Part shown: positions 8,397-16,131 of the stretch, in pieces
Position numbering within the stretch: the first letter of the stretch is position 1
Layout: every line of letters starts with the position of its first letter
Source: JAYPUG01 sp038117265
Lineage (GTDB): Bacteria; Pseudomonadota; Alphaproteobacteria; UBA6615
Length of the DNA stretch: 64,000 bases
Assembly (NCBI GenBank): GCA_038117265.1
Contig: JAYOFO010000002.1
Span: forward strand, 59,506 to 123,505
Direction: 5' to 3'
The notes under the pieces: model-generated
Databases searched by the model: none
Told to the model about the DNA's origin: nothing
What the model saw: only the letters and a program-made list of their open reading frames with translations
Translations under genes and position numbers: made by a program

Positions 8397-9293
8397 ATGG
8401 CCCTCGTCGCCGGAGTCGTCGGGCTGGGAAACATCGGCGGTGGCGTGGCGAAGAACCTCGCCGCCGCCGGCCACACCGTGCTGGGCTACGACATCGACCC
8501 CGCGCGAATTTCGGCGGCGGGCGCGGAGCCGGCCGCGGATGCCGCCGACCTCGCGGGGCGCGCCGACCTGGTCGTCCTGGCGGTGGCCACCCTGCCCGCC
8601 TGGCGCGCCACCCTGGCCGCCATCGCCGCGGAGGGGAAACGCGGGCTGGTGGTGGCCGATCTCTGCACCTTCCCGATCGAAGAGAAGACTGCCGCCCACG
8701 AGGAGCTGCGCCGCGCCGGAATCGACCTGCTCGACTGCCCGGTCAGCGGGGCACGCCCCCAGGCCCAGGCCGGCGACCTGGCGATGGTCGCAAGCGGCGA
8801 CACCGATGCCTTCAGGCGAGTCGAGGGCGCGCTCAACGCCTTCTGCAAGTCGGTCATCCATGTCGGTGCGTTCGGGGAATCGGCGAAGCTCAAATACGTC
8901 ATCAACCTGATCATCTCGATCCACAACATGGCCTGTGCCGAGGCGTTCCTGCTGGCGCGCAAGGCCGGGCTCGACCTGCGCCTGATGGCCGACGCGGTGA
9001 TGCAATCGGCAGCTTATTCGAAGATCTTCGAGGTGCGCGCGGAGAAGTGGATCACCGGCGACTATGACGACCCGACGGCGGAGCTGGCGATCCAGCTCAA
9101 GGACAAGGACGTGATCCGCGACTTCGCCGCCTCGCTCGACTGCCCCACCCCGATGTTCGACGCGACCATGCCCTACTACATCGCCGCCGCCTCGCAGGGC
9201 TGGAAGCAGAAGGACGCGGCCTCGATCCTCGCCGTGCTAGAGGCCATGGCGGGGATACCGAGGGAGCCGGAAACGCCTTCGGACGACGACTAG
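8397..9293 (+). CDS. Beta-hydroxyacid dehydrogenase, 3-hydroxyisobutyrate dehydrogenase family (tandem paralogue)
   Basis: 298 residues from the ATG at 8397. Rossmann motif GVVGLGNIGGGVAKNL near residue 7, substrate loop CPVSGARPQ near 119, catalytic Lys in GESAKLKYVINL near 165. It is 13 bases downstream of a paralogue and co-directional, so the two probably form an operon and act either as different-specificity isozymes or as a heteromer. Its TAG stop lies in a CTAG shared with the convergent methyltransferase gene. Confidence 0.92.
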   Translation: MALVAGVVGLGNIGGGVAKNLAAAGHTVLGYDIDPARISAAGAEPAADAADLAGRADLVVLAVATLPAWRATLAAIAAEGKRGLVVADLCTFPIEEKTAAHEELRRAGIDLLDCPVSGARPQAQAGDLAMVASGDTDAFRRVEGALNAFCKSVIHVGAFGESAKLKYVINLIISIHNMACAEAFLLARKAGLDLRLMADAVMQSAAYSKIFEVRAEKWITGDYDDPTAELAIQLKDKDVIRDFAASLDCPTPMFDATMPYYIAAASQGWKQKDAASILAVLEAMAGIPREPETPSDDD

Positions 9294-9751
9294 ACCCAGC
9301 GCCGCACCCGCGCCTTGTAGTCCCGATAGGCCTCACCGAACCTCGCGTCGAGGAAGGCCTCCTCGCGCGCGATCACGACCCGGTCGATAACCAGCGTGGC
9401 GATCGCGGTTCCAGCGACGACCCACGCCCGGTCGAACGCCACCGCCAGCCCGATGCAGCCAATGGCCATCGCCACGTAGATCGGGTTGCGCGAATGCGCA
9501 TAGAGCCCGTGGGGCACGAGCGTTGTCGTCGGGTGGTGGTGGAACGGGCTCGTGTCCCGCCGCTTCAACTCCCATGCCGCCATCAGGGCGAGCACCAGCC
9601 CCAGCACGATCAGCGGCCCGCCGATCCATGCCTGTGCGGTGGCCGACAGCAGGCGCACAGGCACCAGCCAATCCAACCCCAGCCCGACCAACACGCCGGC
9701 GCCGTAGACCAGCGGCGGCAGCGGGACATGTTCCCGATCCGGAATCGTCAT
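9290..9751 (-). CDS. Isoprenylcysteine carboxyl methyltransferase-like membrane protein
   Basis: About 153 residues with four hydrophobic segments. The C-terminal signature GLYAHSRNPIYVAM followed by EEAFLDARFGEAYRDY is that of the bacterial ICMT/PEMT-like membrane methyltransferases, which bind S-adenosylmethionine at the membrane face. True substrates in bacteria are mostly unknown. The start is uncertain: ATG at 9751 (MTIPDREH) or at 9769 (MLWFFSM), neither with a strong ribosome site. The stop overlaps the stop of the convergent dehydrogenase gene in one CTAG. Confidence 0.82.
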   Translation of the reverse strand: MTIPDREHVPLPPLVYGAGVLVGLGLDWLVPVRLLSATAQAWIGGPLIVLGLVLALMAAWELKRRDTSPFHHHPTTTLVPHGLYAHSRNPIYVAMAIGCIGLAVAFDRAWVVAGTAIATLVIDRVVIAREEAFLDARFGEAYRDYKARVRRWV

Positions 9752-9913
9752 TGAAAAGAACCACAGCATCGACACTCGGTCATGATGGCAAACGGTAGCC
9801 GCCGGCCGCCCGCCGGACAATCGCGCCACCGCTCACATCCGCGTGCGAAGCGGCTTTGACCGGCCCCGGCGCGCACCCTATGATCCGTTCCGCATCTCTT
9901 TTGGGGGACGACC

Positions 9914-10603
9914 ATGACCGTCAAGTACCACCTGATCAGCTCGTTTACGTGACCATGGGTCCAGCGCGCCGTGATCCTCTTGCGCGCCAAGGAAATCGAG
10001 TTCGACGTCACCTACATCAACCTGCAGGACAAGCCCGACTGGTTCCTCGAGATCTCGCCCCACGGCAAGGTCCCGGTGCTCAAGGTCGGTGACGAGATCC
10101 TGTTCGAGTCCAACGCCATCGCGGAGTACCTCGACGAGGTCGTGGAACCGCGTCTGCACCCGGAAGACCCGCTCGCGCGGGCCAAGAACCGGGCCTGGAC
10201 CGACTATGTGCCCACCTTCGCCGGCGCGATGAGTTCGATCCACTATTCCAAGACCCGCGAGGAGATGGAGGCGGCGGTCGCCGACGTGCCCGAGAAGCTC
10301 GCCAAGATCGAGGGTGCTCTGGAAGGCCGCGGCAATGACGGTCCCTACTTCAACGGGCCGGACCTGGCGCTGGTGGACGCGGCCTATGCGCCGTTCCTGC
10401 AGCGCCACCTGTTCGTCGACAAGGTGCTCAAGAACCGCATCATCGACGACTACCCGCTGACCAAGGCCTGGGCCGAGACGCTGCTGGCCGACGAGCGGGT
10501 CACCAAGGCGGTGCCGGACAATTTCGAGGACGAGTTCATCGCCAGCCTGAAGCGGCGCGGCTGCTACGCCGCGCAGTTCTACGACGCCGAGGCGGCGGAG
10601 TAG
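9914..10603 (+). CDS. Glutathione S-transferase-like protein with in-frame UGA at the catalytic Cys position (candidate selenoprotein)
   Basis: From the ATG at 9914, which has a GGGGGA ribosome site 6 bases upstream, the frame reads MTVKYHLISSFT, then TGA (9950-9952), then PWVQRAVILL and onward without interruption to 10603. The continuation is a full GST: thioredoxin-fold N-domain (PDWFLEISPHGKVPVLKVGD, then the glutathione-binding ESNAIAEYLDE near residue 75) and an all-helical C-domain. In relatives the residue before PWVQR or PYVQR is the catalytic Cys, so UGA falls exactly there. Read as selenocysteine the protein is 229 residues, the normal length. Alternatives are a Cys-to-stop mutation, or re-initiation at GTG 9971, which would lack the active site. 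A possible SECIS-like hairpin follows the UGA. Confidence 0.72.
9960..9993 (+). promoter_or_regulatory. Candidate bacterial SECIS-like hairpin just after the GST UGA
   Basis: Downstream of the UGA, GCGCGC (9964-9969) can pair fully with GCGCGC (9982-9987), closing a 12-base loop, with TCC (9960-9962) pairing to GGA (9991-9993) below a small internal loop. The apical loop begins 17 bases after the UGA and has G as its second base. As I recall the bacterial SECIS consensus, it allows a loop at roughly 16-37 bases with a G in the first two loop positions. GC-rich coding DNA often forms such stems, so this is weak alone. Confidence 0.35.
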
Positions 10604-10632
10604 CGGCGAACGGATAAGGGGAGACGCGCGCG

Positions 10633-11331
10633 GTGGCCGAGGACGACACGAACCCGGGCGGTTATCGCCGCGACGACCCACGCTACGGCCTCTCGGGAAA
10701 GGCGCTGGAGGAATACTACCTCGCGCGCCCCACCGAGTGGTTCGTCAAGTCGATGTACAAGCCCGACAGCCTCGACCTGCGCGAGGCGGCGATGGACGAG
10801 CACCTCGCCCATGTGCGCGGCTATGCCGACAATATCCAGTTCGCCGGGCCGCTGCTGTCCGACGACGGCACGACGCCGATCGGAACCATGGCGATCATCC
10901 AGCTGCCCGACCGTGCCGCGGTCGAGGAATTCGTCGCCGGCGACGGCTATGCGAAGGCCGGAATGCTGGAACCGCCGGAGATCATGCGCTTCGTCAGCTC
11001 CAAGCGCCTGACCCAGCGCGACCGAGATCCCGACCCGAATTTGCAGATGTTCGTGGCGGAATGCATCGACGGACCCGATGCGGCGGTGCTGCGGCCGCAG
11101 ACGGCCGAGGCGCACCACGCCTATCAGGGCTCGATCATCAACCGCTACGTCGCCCACGGCCCGCTGCGCACCGACGACGGCAAGGGGCTGCTGGGCAGCC
11201 TGTTCCTCATCGAGGTCGCCGACCGCAACACCGCCGAACTGCTGGTCGCCAACGAGCCGATGACCGACGGGGGCGTGTTCGCCGAGATCCGCATCAACCG
11301 CTGGCGCTACGGCAAGTCGATCTCGGGCTAA
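10633..11331 (+). CDS. Double YCII-domain protein
   Basis: 232 residues from a GTG at 10633 with AAGGGGAG upstream. Two YCII-like ferredoxin-fold halves can be read. The first, around residues 38-115, carries HLAHVRGYADNIQFAGPLL and a GTMAIIQLPDRAAVEEF strand-helix. The second, around residues 135-228, carries HHAYQGSIINRYVAHGPL and GSLFLIEVADRNTAELLV. YCII proteins are small enzymes such as muconolactone isomerase-like or dehalogenase-like ones, with a His/Asp pair; here the His residues recur in both halves. It lies between the GST and a ketopantoate-reductase-like gene, 4 bases before the latter, as in small aromatic or xenobiotic catabolic operons. Confidence 0.78.
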   Translation: MAEDDTNPGGYRRDDPRYGLSGKALEEYYLARPTEWFVKSMYKPDSLDLREAAMDEHLAHVRGYADNIQFAGPLLSDDGTTPIGTMAIIQLPDRAAVEEFVAGDGYAKAGMLEPPEIMRFVSSKRLTQRDRDPDPNLQMFVAECIDGPDAAVLRPQTAEAHHAYQGSIINRYVAHGPLRTDDGKGLLGSLFLIEVADRNTAELLVANEPMTDGGVFAEIRINRWRYGKSISG

Positions 11332-11335
11332 CCGA

Positions 11336-12364
11336 ATGACACGACGCATCGCCATCCTCGGTTCCGGCGCCAACGGCAGCGCCATCGGCGCCGACCTGGT
11401 CAACGCCGGGCTCGACGTCAAGCTGATCGACCAGTGGCCGGCCCACATCGAGGCCATGCGCGCCGACGGCCTGACCGTCGAGATGCCCGACGAGACGACC
11501 CACACCAAGGTCGACGCCTACCACCTGTGCGACATCGCCACCTTCACCGAGCCGCTCGACGTGGTGCTGATGCTGTTCAAGGCCTACGACAGCCGCTGGG
11601 CCGCCGAACTGATCAAGCCGCACCTGGCCGAGGACGGCGTCCTTGTCGGCGTGCAGAACGGCATGACGGCCGAGACCATCGCCGACGTGGTCGGCGTCGA
11701 GCGGACGCTGGGCTGCGTCATCGAGATCGCGTCGGAACTCTACGACCCCGGCCACGTGATCCGGCACTCGGCCCCCGACAAGGGTTCGTGGTTCGGGCTC
11801 GGCGTCCTCGACCCGGCCGCCGAGCGCCACCTGGAGCCGGTGGCCGAGATCATGCGCCACGCCGGCGCGGTCGACACGTCGGACGACATCATGGCGGCGA
11901 AGTGGATGAAGCTGGTCTCGAATTCCATGACCCTCGCAACCACGGCGCTGACAGGTCTGCCCATCGACGAGGCCGAGCGCCTTCCGGGCATGCGTGACCT
12001 GATGCTCAAGGCCGGTGGCGAGGCGCTGACGGGCGGCGAGATCCGCGGCCACCGGATCGAGCCGATCTTCGGGTTGCGCCCGGAGGACATGGAGAAAACC
12101 AACCAGCTGCTCGAACTGCTGCACGAGAAGCTGATGTCCTTCACCGTGCCCGGCTCCAGGACGACCGTGCTCGCCGACCACATCAAGGGGCGGCGCAGCG
12201 AGACCGCCGACGTCAACGGCGCGGTGGTGGCGGCGCTCGCCACGCGCGGCCGTCAGGCGCCCGCGAACGCAGCGATCGTCGAGGTGACGGCGCGGATCGA
12301 GCGCGGCGAACTCGAGCCGAAGCCCGAGAACATGGACCTGATCCGGGAACTGGTGGCGATCTGA
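11336..12364 (+). CDS. 2-dehydropantoate 2-reductase family protein (ApbA/PanE)
   Basis: 342 residues. The N-terminal NADPH motif is present in an ApbA variant (RIAILGSGANGSAIGADLV near residue 4), followed by LIDQWPAHIEAMRADGLTV, the central VGVQNGMTAETIADVV near 102 and the C-terminal helical domain with KLVSNSMTLATTALTG near 190 (catalytic Lys). PanE reduces ketopantoate for pantothenate synthesis, but many paralogues in catabolic operons act on other 2-oxoacids. Because it is co-transcribed with YCII and GST genes, a catabolic role is as likely as a coenzyme A one. Confidence 0.85.
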   Translation: MTRRIAILGSGANGSAIGADLVNAGLDVKLIDQWPAHIEAMRADGLTVEMPDETTHTKVDAYHLCDIATFTEPLDVVLMLFKAYDSRWAAELIKPHLAEDGVLVGVQNGMTAETIADVVGVERTLGCVIEIASELYDPGHVIRHSAPDKGSWFGLGVLDPAAERHLEPVAEIMRHAGAVDTSDDIMAAKWMKLVSNSMTLATTALTGLPIDEAERLPGMRDLMLKAGGEALTGGEIRGHRIEPIFGLRPEDMEKTNQLLELLHEKLMSFTVPGSRTTVLADHIKGRRSETADVNGAVVAALATRGRQAPANAAIVEVTARIERGELEPKPENMDLIRELVAI

Positions 12365-12368
12365 CCGC

Positions 12369-13226
12369 CTAGCCGAACGTCGTCCGGCCCTTCATGGCGA
12401 GGAAGCCCTCGCCGCCCGCGACCCAGACATCCAGGGCGTCATCGCCGTCGGGCCTGGCACACACCGTGAAGCTCTCGGTGTCGAAGACCGGGCGCATGCC
12501 GCGGAACTCGAAGCCGGCGACCGTGCGATCCGACCATGAATGCCCGGCGAGGCCGCACATCAGGGTCGCCAACAACGGGCCGTGCACCACGAGCCCGCCA
12601 TAGCCCTCCACCCCGGTCGCATAGTCGCGGTCGTAATGGATGCGGTGGCCGTTGAAGGTGATCGCGGAGTAGCGAAACAAAAGCGTCGGGTCGGGATCGA
12701 CCGGTTCGCTGAACGCGGCATCGTCGGGCGCCGGCTCGCCGGCCCGCGCCGTCGCGCCCGGTTCGCCCGTGTCCTCGCGGTAGACGATGTCGTGCTCGTC
12801 GACGATGGCGAGGCCGCCCGATCCCGATATTTCGTGGCGCACCGTCACGAACACCAGCCGGCCGGTGCGCCCTTCCTTCTCGGCGATCTTGTCGATGGTC
12901 GAGACCCGCGTCGCCGGCTCGCCGAGCTTCAGGGTGCCCGGAAACGAGACCCGGCTGCCGGCCCACATGCGCCGGGCCGGGCCCACGTCGGGCAGGAACC
13001 CGCCCAGCGCCGGGTGCCCGTCGCGGCCCAGGCCGGAGCGCGGCGCGATGTCCCAGAAGTAGAGCCAGTGCCACAGCGGCGGCAGGGCGTCGCCCGCGCC
13101 CAGCGGTGCCGCGCCGCCGAACACCTTGCTGTCGAGCGCGGCCTGCATGGCGACGCAGCGCTCGACGCCGATCGTGTCGGTGCGTTCGTCGGTCCGCCCG
13201 ACCCAGGCCTGCAGGTCTTCCGCCAT
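12369..13226 (-). CDS. MaoC-like acyl-CoA hydratase (mesaconyl-C4-CoA hydratase / itaconyl-CoA hydratase type)
   Basis: 285 residues. The N-terminal half (LPPLWHWLYFWDIAPRSGLG, GPARRMWAGSRVSFPG) and the C-terminal hot-dog half (FRYSAITFNGHRIHYDRDYA, YGGLVVHGPLLATLM) match the double hot-dog hydratases that add water to enoyl-CoA esters such as mesaconyl-C4-CoA. The active-site Asp/His region NGHRIHYD near residue 210 is intact. It follows a Gfo/Idh gene by 34 bases on the minus strand and ends 4 bases from the convergent reductase gene. Family is firm; the exact acyl-CoA substrate is not. Confidence 0.85.
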   Translation of the reverse strand: MAEDLQAWVGRTDERTDTIGVERCVAMQAALDSKVFGGAAPLGAGDALPPLWHWLYFWDIAPRSGLGRDGHPALGGFLPDVGPARRMWAGSRVSFPGTLKLGEPATRVSTIDKIAEKEGRTGRLVFVTVRHEISGSGGLAIVDEHDIVYREDTGEPGATARAGEPAPDDAAFSEPVDPDPTLLFRYSAITFNGHRIHYDRDYATGVEGYGGLVVHGPLLATLMCGLAGHSWSDRTVAGFEFRGMRPVFDTESFTVCARPDGDDALDVWVAGGEGFLAMKGRTTFG

Positions 13227-13260
13227 CGTGTTCCCCCCGTCCCTCTTTTGCGTCCCGTCC

Positions 13261-14400
13261 CTACGCTTCCAGCCCCGCCATCAACTCCTCGGGAGAGATC
13301 GGCAGCGCCACCTCCGCACGGCGCTTGGCCGACAGGTCCATCGCCATGGTCATCATCAGGTCGCGATGACCCTCGGCCGCCGTCGCGTGGGGGGTCTTCT
13401 TGCCGTTGTAGATGCGCTGGAACCAGCTGGCGGTCTCCTCGCGCATGGGGCCCCACAGCTCGCCCATGTGCAGATCGCCCGGCGGGAAGCTGGTCAGGAA
13501 GTCGACCGGCCGCTGCTTGCCGGCGTTGAGCCCGTCCGGGTTGTAGCCCGCCCCCTGCATGTGATGGTCCGAGGCGTGGATGACGTCGCGGTGGGTGTCC
13601 TCGATGTCGATCACGCCCTCTGTGCCCACGATGCCGATTTCGATGCCGTAGACCGCGCCCGGCCACATACGCGGCAGGCCCCAGCAGATGTTCATCGAGA
13701 ACATCGCACCGCTCTCCATCTCGAACAGACCGACCGTGGTGTCCTTGATGCCGAGCTCGTCCCTCAGGATCTTGTCGGTCGAGCGGGCATAGACCGAGAC
13801 GGGCTTGCCCGCCTCGCCCATCAGCCAGAACGCCATGTCGAGCGAATGCGTACCCGAGACCACCATCGGCGTCAGGAATCGCCGGTCCTGGGTCAGCCGC
13901 GTTTCGCCGGCCGGTGTCATGCGGTTGATGAAGGTGCGCACGACCGCGGCGTTGAACTCGCCGATCTGGCCGCTCTCGATCCGTTCCTTGACCGCCAGGA
14001 ACCGACGCCGGAAACGCTGGGTGTAGCCGACGACCGCGTCGATGCCCGCCGCCTCGATCGCGGCCAACACCTGGGCGGATTCGCGCGCATCGGTGGCCAG
14101 CGGCTTCTCGATGAACAGCTTGTGACCGTGCTCGACGGCGGTCAGGGTCGGTTCGACATGGGCCCAGGTCGAGGTGGCGACGACCACCGCGTCGACCTCG
14201 GGCCGGGCGAGCAGTTCGCGAAAGTCGTTGGTGTAGAAGTCGGCGCTGATATCGTCCTTCAGCTTGCGACCGAGATCCTCCCGCAGGTCGCTCAGGCCGA
14301 TCCAGCCGATCCCGGGAAAATCCGCCGCGAGGGATGCGCGAATGCGCCCGACGACCCCGCACCCCACGACCGCGAGGCCGAGCTGTTTCTTTTCCGCCAT
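13261..14400 (-). CDS. Gfo/Idh/MocA family oxidoreductase
   Basis: About 379 residues from the ATG at 14400 (a GTG at 14412 is possible; the upstream GGGAG suits the ATG better). Rossmann motif GCGVVGRIRASL near residue 13, FIEKPLATDA near 103, and GTHSLDMAFWLMGEAGK near 185. The protein is longer than the two paralogues at 5.2-7.2 kb and not closely related to them. By family it acts on a sugar, polyol or cyclic amide; in this operon it may serve the pathway of the MaoC-like hydratase just downstream. The C-terminus (HRDLMMTMAMDLSAKRRAEV) is typical of the group. Confidence 0.9.
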   Translation of the reverse strand: MAEKKQLGLAVVGCGVVGRIRASLAADFPGIGWIGLSDLREDLGRKLKDDISADFYTNDFRELLARPEVDAVVVATSTWAHVEPTLTAVEHGHKLFIEKPLATDARESAQVLAAIEAAGIDAVVGYTQRFRRRFLAVKERIESGQIGEFNAAVVRTFINRMTPAGETRLTQDRRFLTPMVVSGTHSLDMAFWLMGEAGKPVSVYARSTDKILRDELGIKDTTVGLFEMESGAMFSMNICWGLPRMWPGAVYGIEIGIVGTEGVIDIEDTHRDVIHASDHHMQGAGYNPDGLNAGKQRPVDFLTSFPPGDLHMGELWGPMREETASWFQRIYNGKKTPHATAAEGHRDLMMTMAMDLSAKRRAEVALPISPEELMAGLEA

Positions 14401-14451
14401 TGTCGAAATCACTCCCAGTACTGGTAACCCGCGCGCCGCAATCGACGCCCG

Positions 14452-15087
14452 CTATTCGAATTTGGTCGTGCCCCCGCCGAACCCGAGCCGTTCGACGATC
14501 TTCGTCGACACAAACTCCATCAGCAGCCGGCGATCGGCCGTCAGCGGCCGGCAGGCGACCGTCACCAGCCAGACCACCTTGCCGGTCTGCGTGTCGCGCA
14601 GTTCGGCCTTCGCATCGATCTTGGTGCTGGCGCCCGATGGGCCGTCACGGCCCCGTCGATCCCCGCGAATGGTATCGCGCAGCTCCGACACGCCCGCCTG
14701 GGTGCCCGGATCACGGCTCCCCGTGGTGCCCGGCCCCACGGTGGGCGCCGCGGCCTGCGGCACCAGGCCGAGATAGCTGGACTGGGATTCGAAGTTGAAC
14801 ACCATCCGTGCGTTTTCGCCCGTCGCACGGCCGGAATCCCGAAGCGCCTTGAGGAATATTTCGCGAAACGCCAGCGCCTCGTCGGTGGGATCGAAGATAT
14901 CGACCCAATAGCGTTCGCCGGTGGGGATATCGCCGAGCGGGAAGCTAGAAAGTTCGCCCTCGCACACGGGAATCTCGAACCCGGCCTGCTTCTGCACCTG
15001 TGCCTGCGCCGAACCGAACCCGTTCGCGAATGCAAACAGGGCGAGCGCCACACACCCGCCGATCCGACCGATCCCTGCTGCCGTCAT
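14452..15087 (-). CDS. Secreted protein of unknown function
   Basis: 211 residues from the ATG at 15087. A signal peptide is evident: MTAAGIGRIGG, then a hydrophobic core (CVALALFAFANGF) and an AQA-type cleavage site near residue 29. The mature part has one Cys pair candidate (VCEGEL, VACRPL), the phrase YWVDIFDPTDEALAFREIFL, and a low-complexity Gly/Arg/Pro linker near residues 115-150. I do not recognise the family; it was probably retained in the periplasm. An alternative start at 15138 would spoil the signal peptide. Confidence 0.75.
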   Translation of the reverse strand: MTAAGIGRIGGCVALALFAFANGFGSAQAQVQKQAGFEIPVCEGELSSFPLGDIPTGERYWVDIFDPTDEALAFREIFLKALRDSGRATGENARMVFNFESQSSYLGLVPQAAAPTVGPGTTGSRDPGTQAGVSELRDTIRGDRRGRDGPSGASTKIDAKAELRDTQTGKVVWLVTVACRPLTADRRLLMEFVSTKIVERLGFGGGTTKFE

Positions 15088-15162
15088 GCCGTATCCTCGC
15101 TCCGCGTCAGATGTTGCAGTGTATCGGGAAACCGCCATCCGCCCAATCGGTGTCGCAACCCA

Positions 15163-16104
15163 TCAACCGGCCTGCGACGGCCCCGCCGCCCCGGCCTGTT
15201 TGCGCGCCGGGCTTGCCCCGCGACGCAGGCCCTGACGCGCCAGGGAGGTGGTCCCCACGACGATGACCGCGGCACCAATCCAGGTCCACAAATCCGGGAA
15301 CTCGCCGAACAGCAGCAACGAGAACAGGGCCGCCCACACCATGCGGGTGAACATCATCGGCTCGACAAGGCTGAGGTCGGCGACGCGGTAGGCCTCGACG
15401 AACAGCAAATGACCCGTCGTACCGCAAAGACCGATAACTGCCAGCAGGCCCAGCTGTTCCCAGGTCGGTGTCTGCCAGACGAACAGCGCGGGCACGAAAG
15501 TCAGCAGCGTCATCAGGAGCGTCAGGTACCCCACGATGGTCACCGGACTGTCGGTCCGGCTCAGCACCTTGGCGATGAACTTGGAATTGGACACGCAGAC
15601 CACCTGCAGCAGCACCAGCCACACGCCCAGCCCGACCTCCTGAAACCCCGGCCGGATGACGATCAGGCCGCCGACCACGGCCACCGCAATGCCGATCCAA
15701 CTGCGCGGGCCGACCGACTCCCCGAGAAACAGCATCGCCAGCACGGCGACGGCGACCGGGCTGATCAGGCTGATCGCCGTCGCATCGCCGACGGGCATCA
15801 GCGACAGGGCCATGAACCAGCTCAGCATCGCCACCACGTTGATCGCGGCGCGGCCGAGGTGCAGGTGCAGCTTCTCGGTGCGCAGGAACCACGGCCCGGT
15901 CCGGATCGCGACCGGGATGATCACCGCCAGGCCGAACACGTTGCGAAAGAAGGCCGCCTCGAACGGGTGCATGCCCGTCTGGCTGACGAACCGGATGATG
16001 TTGTGCATGCCGGCAAAGATCGCGGCTGCCATCACGCACAGCAGGACGCCGCGCAACGGTGCCGGAATGGCCGCGAAGCGCGCGGTCAGGGCGGCCGGGG
16101 TCAT
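15163..16104 (-). CDS. EamA/DMT family transporter (RhaT-like)
   Basis: 313 residues with about ten hydrophobic segments in two EamA repeats. Sequences such as RGVLLCVMAAAIFAGMHN (helix 1), ISPVAVAVLAMLFLGESVG (end of first repeat) and VEPMMFTRMVWAALFSLLLFGEFPDLWTW (second repeat, short pieces quoted) are typical. These inner-membrane proteins export metabolites such as amino acids or purines. It is 27 bases downstream of the CoxL-like gene on the same strand, so it may export or import a compound linked to that enzyme. Substrate unknown. Confidence 0.9.
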   Translation of the reverse strand: MTPAALTARFAAIPAPLRGVLLCVMAAAIFAGMHNIIRFVSQTGMHPFEAAFFRNVFGLAVIIPVAIRTGPWFLRTEKLHLHLGRAAINVVAMLSWFMALSLMPVGDATAISLISPVAVAVLAMLFLGESVGPRSWIGIAVAVVGGLIVIRPGFQEVGLGVWLVLLQVVCVSNSKFIAKVLSRTDSPVTIVGYLTLLMTLLTFVPALFVWQTPTWEQLGLLAVIGLCGTTGHLLFVEAYRVADLSLVEPMMFTRMVWAALFSLLLFGEFPDLWTWIGAAVIVVGTTSLARQGLRRGASPARKQAGAAGPSQAG

Positions 16105-16131
16105 CGCGATACGCCGCCGGCCCGGTGGGCA

